From positions 1 through 56,719 of the forward strand of contig JACMOT010000452.1 in NCBI GenBank assembly GCA_014377915.1: a stretch of 56,719 bases of DNA. The letters are read 5' to 3'. Source of the DNA: Tardiphaga sp. (GTDB taxonomy: Bacteria; Pseudomonadota; Alphaproteobacteria; Rhizobiales; Xanthobacteraceae). The notes beneath the pieces are model-generated. The model saw only the letters and a program-made list of their open reading frames with translations, was not told the origin of the DNA and did not search any database. Positions 53,838 through 56,719 of this stretch are shown one piece after another. Made by a program: the position numbers and the translations under genes. Each line of letters begins with the position of its first letter. Position 1 is the first letter of the stretch.

Positions 53838-56105
53838 CTACAATGACAACCCCTCGGCCTCGGCGAATTCCTTCAGTCTCTGGCGAATCGAGACGCTGCC
53901 GGACGGCGCGTCGAGCAGCGGCGCCATCATGGCCGCGGCCTTGCCGGCGTCGAGGTCGAGGATCAGCGCCTTCACCGGGCCATGCGCGGTCGCCGACAGC
54001 GACAGCGAGCGATAGCCCATCGCAATCAACGCCAGCGCACCGAGCGGCTGCGAGGCCATCTCGCCGCATAGCGACGCGGACTTCCCGGCGGCGTTGGCCT
54101 TCTGCACAATCTCGCGCAGCACCCGCAAAATCGGCGCCGACAGCGTATCGAAGCGGTCCGACACCTTGGCATTGCCGCGGTCGACCGCGAACAGGAACTG
54201 GAACAGGTCATTAGAGCCGACTGAAACGAAGTCGACCTTCTTCAGCAGCTCATCCATCTGGTAGAGCAGCGCCGGCACCTCGACCATGGTGCCGACATCG
54301 ATACGCTCCGGCAGCGAATGGCCATGCTGGCGCAGATAGGTCAATTCGCGCTCGATGATGCCCTTGGCCTGGTCGAATTCGGCCACCTCGGAAATCATCG
54401 GGAACATGATCCGCAGCGCGCGGCCGCCGCCGGCGCGCAGCAGCGCGCGAATCTGGCCGCGCAGCAGGCCTGGACGATCGAGGCCGAGCCGGATCGCGCG
54501 CCAGCCCAGCGCCGGGTTCTCCTCGCTGATGGTCTCCATGTAAGGGAGCGCCTTGTCACCGCCGATATCCAGCGTGCGAAAGGTCACCGGCTTGCGGCCG
54601 GCGGCATCCAGCACTGCGCGGTACAGCGCCAGCTGGTCGCTGGATCGCGGCAGGCTCTCGCCGACCATGAACTGCAACTCGGTACGGAACAGGCCGATGC
54701 CAGCGCTACCGGTATCGTCGATATGCGGCAGGTCGATGATCAGGCCGGCATTGATCATCAGGTCGATCGGCTGGCCGTCCTTGGTGACGCAGGGCCGGTC
54801 ACGCAGCGCCGAATACTGCGCCTGTCGCCGCGCCCGGAACCGGACCCGTTCGGCATAGGCCGATTCGATTTCCGCCGAAGGCCGGATATAGATTGAGCCC
54901 GAGGTGCCATCGACGATGATGGCGTCGCCGGGATCGGCGAGGCCCGGCGCGTTCGGTACTTCGCCGATCGCGGGAATGCCGAGCGCACGCGCGACGATCG
55001 AGACATGGGAGTTGGCGGTGCCTTCTTCCAGCACCAGCCCGCGCAGCTTGGTGCGGTCATAGTCCAGCAGCGCCGCCGGTCCCATCGCGCGCGCGATCAG
55101 GATGGCGTTTTCGGGCATCTGGTCGCGCGAGGGCGCGTGGTCCTTGCCGAGCAACTGCCGCATCAGGCGGTGACCGAGGTCCTCGAGGTCGTGCAGCCGG
55201 TCGCGCAGATAGGGATCGGTGGAGCGCAGCATCCGCGCCCTTGTGTCGGACTGCACGCGTTCGACCGCCGCCTCCGCGGTCAGGCCGGTGGCCACCGCCT
55301 CATGCAGCTTGTGCGACCAGCCATGGTCATTGGCGAACATCCGGTAGGCTTCCAGCACGTCGCGGTGCTCGCCGCCCTCGGCGACATCGCCGCGTTCCAG
55401 CATGCGGTCGAGGTCGGCGCGCAGTTTGGCCAGCGCCACGTCTAGCCGCTTGATCTCCTTCGGCAGATCCTCGGCGATGTAATTGGTGATGACCACGCGC
55501 GGCTCGTGCAGCACCACATGGCCGAGCGCGATACCGTCCGACAGGATGGCGCCAGTCTTGTGCAGCGAATGTCGCGCCGCGGGCTCTTCGCCGGGCTGCG
55601 CCAGCGCCGACAATTCGCCGGAGGCGATCATCTCGGCGAGCACCATCGCGGTGGTCTGCAGCGCCTCGACTTCCTCCTCGACATAGGTCCGCTTGGCGCG
55701 GTTCTGCACCACCAGCACGCCAAGCGTATTGCCGGCGCGCAGGATCGGCACGCCGAGGAAGGAGTGGTAGATTTCTTCGCCGGTCTCCGGCCGGAACGAG
55801 AACGCCGGATGACTCTTGGCGTCGTTGAGATTGAGCGGCGTCGCTTCGGACGACACCAGGCCGACCAGGCCCTCATGGGCGCTCAGCACGGTGCGATGCA
55901 CCGCGTCGCGGTTCAGGCCTTCGGTGGCATAGAGCTCAAGGGTGTTATCGACGCGCAGCACATAGGTCGAACAGACCTCTGCCACCATATTGGCGGCGAT
56001 CAGCACCACGATCTTGTCGAGGCGCTCCTGGGCGGAGACCTGCTCCGCCATGGTTTCGCGGAGCCGTCTCAGCAAGACGCGGGGGCCACCCGACGCGCTC
56101 CGCAT
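53838..56105 (-). CDS. ptsP: Phosphoenolpyruvate-protein phosphotransferase of the nitrogen PTS (EI-Ntr)
   Basis: A 755-residue enzyme from the ATG at 56103-56105, with GGAGGGG ten bases upstream; the frame extends to 56192 but the added residues do not belong. An N-terminal GAF domain (about 20-165) senses nitrogen status (glutamine and 2-oxoglutarate in known cases). It is followed by the EI domains: phosphohistidine in EGTANSHVSIVARALG, and the PEP-binding barrel with GIGLFRTELQFM, RTLDIGGDKALPY, GTMVEVPAL and the catalytic Cys in SLCGEMASQ. It phosphorylates NPr. Gene order lysC-ptsP-prfA-prmC is common in alphaproteobacteria. Confidence 0.96.
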   Translation of the reverse strand: MRSASGGPRVLLRRLRETMAEQVSAQERLDKIVVLIAANMVAEVCSTYVLRVDNTLELYATEGLNRDAVHRTVLSAHEGLVGLVSSEATPLNLNDAKSHPAFSFRPETGEEIYHSFLGVPILRAGNTLGVLVVQNRAKRTYVEEEVEALQTTAMVLAEMIASGELSALAQPGEEPAARHSLHKTGAILSDGIALGHVVLHEPRVVITNYIAEDLPKEIKRLDVALAKLRADLDRMLERGDVAEGGEHRDVLEAYRMFANDHGWSHKLHEAVATGLTAEAAVERVQSDTRARMLRSTDPYLRDRLHDLEDLGHRLMRQLLGKDHAPSRDQMPENAILIARAMGPAALLDYDRTKLRGLVLEEGTANSHVSIVARALGIPAIGEVPNAPGLADPGDAIIVDGTSGSIYIRPSAEIESAYAERVRFRARRQAQYSALRDRPCVTKDGQPIDLMINAGLIIDLPHIDDTGSAGIGLFRTELQFMVGESLPRSSDQLALYRAVLDAAGRKPVTFRTLDIGGDKALPYMETISEENPALGWRAIRLGLDRPGLLRGQIRALLRAGGGRALRIMFPMISEVAEFDQAKGIIERELTYLRQHGHSLPERIDVGTMVEVPALLYQMDELLKKVDFVSVGSNDLFQFLFAVDRGNAKVSDRFDTLSAPILRVLREIVQKANAAGKSASLCGEMASQPLGALALIAMGYRSLSLSATAHGPVKALILDLDAGKAAAMMAPLLDAPSGSVSIRQRLKEFAEAEGLSL

Positions 56106-56368
56106 TAGCCGACCCCTCCCAACGTGGCTGGCATCGACCAAATTTCGTGCGCCAGCACTAAGCCCCAGAAAAAATAGAATTTTCGCCCGCACGCCGCAAC
56201 CGGCGCGGAACCCGAACGAATCAGATTGTCCGAAACGGCGCCCTCAACCGCGACGGCTGCCCATGCAGGCCGTATAGCCAATTGAAGCTTGTTTTGCCAA
56301 GCAAAACGCCTGCCAGATGCCAAACGCGTCGTTCACATCAAAATAACGACTGTTTCAGGAGAAATTTT

Positions 56369-56719
56369 CTACGCCTTGTCGAGCCCGTACAGCGTATGCA
56401 GGGTGCGAACCGCCAGTTCCGTATAGGCGGCATCGATCAGCACCGAGAATTTGATCTCCGAGGTGGTGATGGCGCGGATGTTGATCTGGCGCTCGGATAG
56501 AGCAGCAAAGGCCTGCGCGGCGACGCCGGCATGGCTGCGCATGCCGGAACCGATCACCGAGACCTTGGCCACATCTGTTGCGCTGTCGATTCGAGCATAG
56601 CCGATTTTGGCCTTGGCCGAGGTAATGGTCTCCTTGGCACGGGCATAGTCGGAGGCCGGCACCGTGAAGGTGGGGTCGGTCGTCTTGCCGTCCTCTGAAA
56701 CGTTCTGCACGATCATGTC
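56369..56719 (-). CDS. lysC: Aspartate kinase (C-terminal part, runs off the right edge)
   Basis: The last 116 codons of an aspartokinase, open at the window end. Both ACT domains are partly visible: ARIDSATDVAKVSVIGSGMRSHAGVAAQAFAALSERQINIRAITTSEIKFSVLI, with the family motif VSVIGSGMRSH, and the LHTLYGLDKA-type end. ACT domains bind lysine and threonine for feedback. The position before ptsP fits known gene order. The kinase domain lies outside the window. Confidence 0.95.
   Translation of the reverse strand, partial: DMIVQNVSEDGKTTDPTFTVPASDYARAKETITSAKAKIGYARIDSATDVAKVSVIGSGMRSHAGVAAQAFAALSERQINIRAITTSEIKFSVLIDAAYTELAVRTLHTLYGLDKA

Noticed and set aside
1..56719. Search for tRNA, rRNA, CRISPR arrays, insertion sequences and phage genes
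   Set aside because: No cloverleaf-type sequence, regular spaced repeats, transposase motifs or integrase were seen; the window looks like core chromosome with an exopolysaccharide locus.

Overview
This 56.7 kb window is high-GC chromosomal DNA from an alphaproteobacterium, most likely of the Bradyrhizobium / Rhodopseudomonas / Tardiphaga group (Nitrobacteraceae). The evidence is the gene set rather than one marker: MbfA with a perfect Irr-type iron-control palindrome, a RegB/RegA (RegS/RegR) redox pair, an RpoE-ChrR pair, an STAS-MlaE / MlaF / MlaD operon, the order ptsP-prfA-prmC-DUF4167, small proteins of a type I associate with this group, and a CGTCATTGCG...CGCAATGACG palindromic repeat. 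I saw no phage, insertion sequence, CRISPR array, tRNA or rRNA.

Layout. (1) 1-13.4 kb is an exopolysaccharide locus. On the minus strand are two acyltransferases, a GT4 glycosyltransferase, a Wzy/VpsF-like polymerase, a Wzc/ExoP-like tyrosine kinase, a beta-barrel protein and a Wza-like export protein, followed by a PPP-type phosphatase and a small membrane protein. On the plus strand are the initiating sugar transferase, an FkbM methyltransferase and UDP-glucose dehydrogenase. (2) 13.6-15.2 kb has a c-type cytochrome and the iron exporter mbfA with its Irr operator. (3) 15.4-18.7 kb is a 48-residue protein gene followed by an Mla-type lipid transport operon whose MCE protein carries a fused auxiliary domain. 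(4) 18.8-24.8 kb is an oxidative-stress island: DUF551-like protein, DUF3429 protein, stand-alone trpB, a second ECF sigma factor, DUF2177 protein, ChrR, RpoE, folE and, on the opposite strand, a DCC-family protein. TGATCC-N18-TAnnnA elements lie before DCC, folE and trpB. (5) 25.0-33.7 kb holds a CxxC small protein, RegA, RegB, an MFS transporter and cyoABCD-SURF1, with a perfect 8-bp inverted repeat before cyoA. (6) 33.8-43.5 kb holds a LysR regulator, hutD-hutU-hutI diverging from hutF-hutC, and a NitT/TauT-type ABC transporter. A HutC-type operator sits in the divergent gap, and hutH and hutG are absent from the window. (7) 43.5-50.3 kb holds a receiver protein, a PaaI thioesterase, an aldo/keto reductase, a Nudix hydrolase, a secreted protein of unknown function, and rhodanese-ChrB plus ChrA. 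(8) 50.4-56.7 kb holds DUF4167, prmC, prfA, ptsP and the 3' part of lysC.

How it works together. Several blocks look like condition-specific modules with visible control sites: iron (Irr box at mbfA), histidine (HutC box), singlet oxygen or related oxidants (RpoE-ChrR) and respiratory redox state (RegBA beside the cyo quinol oxidase). The most interesting proposal is that the RpoE-ChrR island is a small regulon. It would include folE, a DCC thiol protein that may be translated from a leaderless mRNA, a lone tryptophan synthase beta subunit and a second ECF sigma factor in the same operon. All assignments come from reading sequence and motifs; no database search was run.
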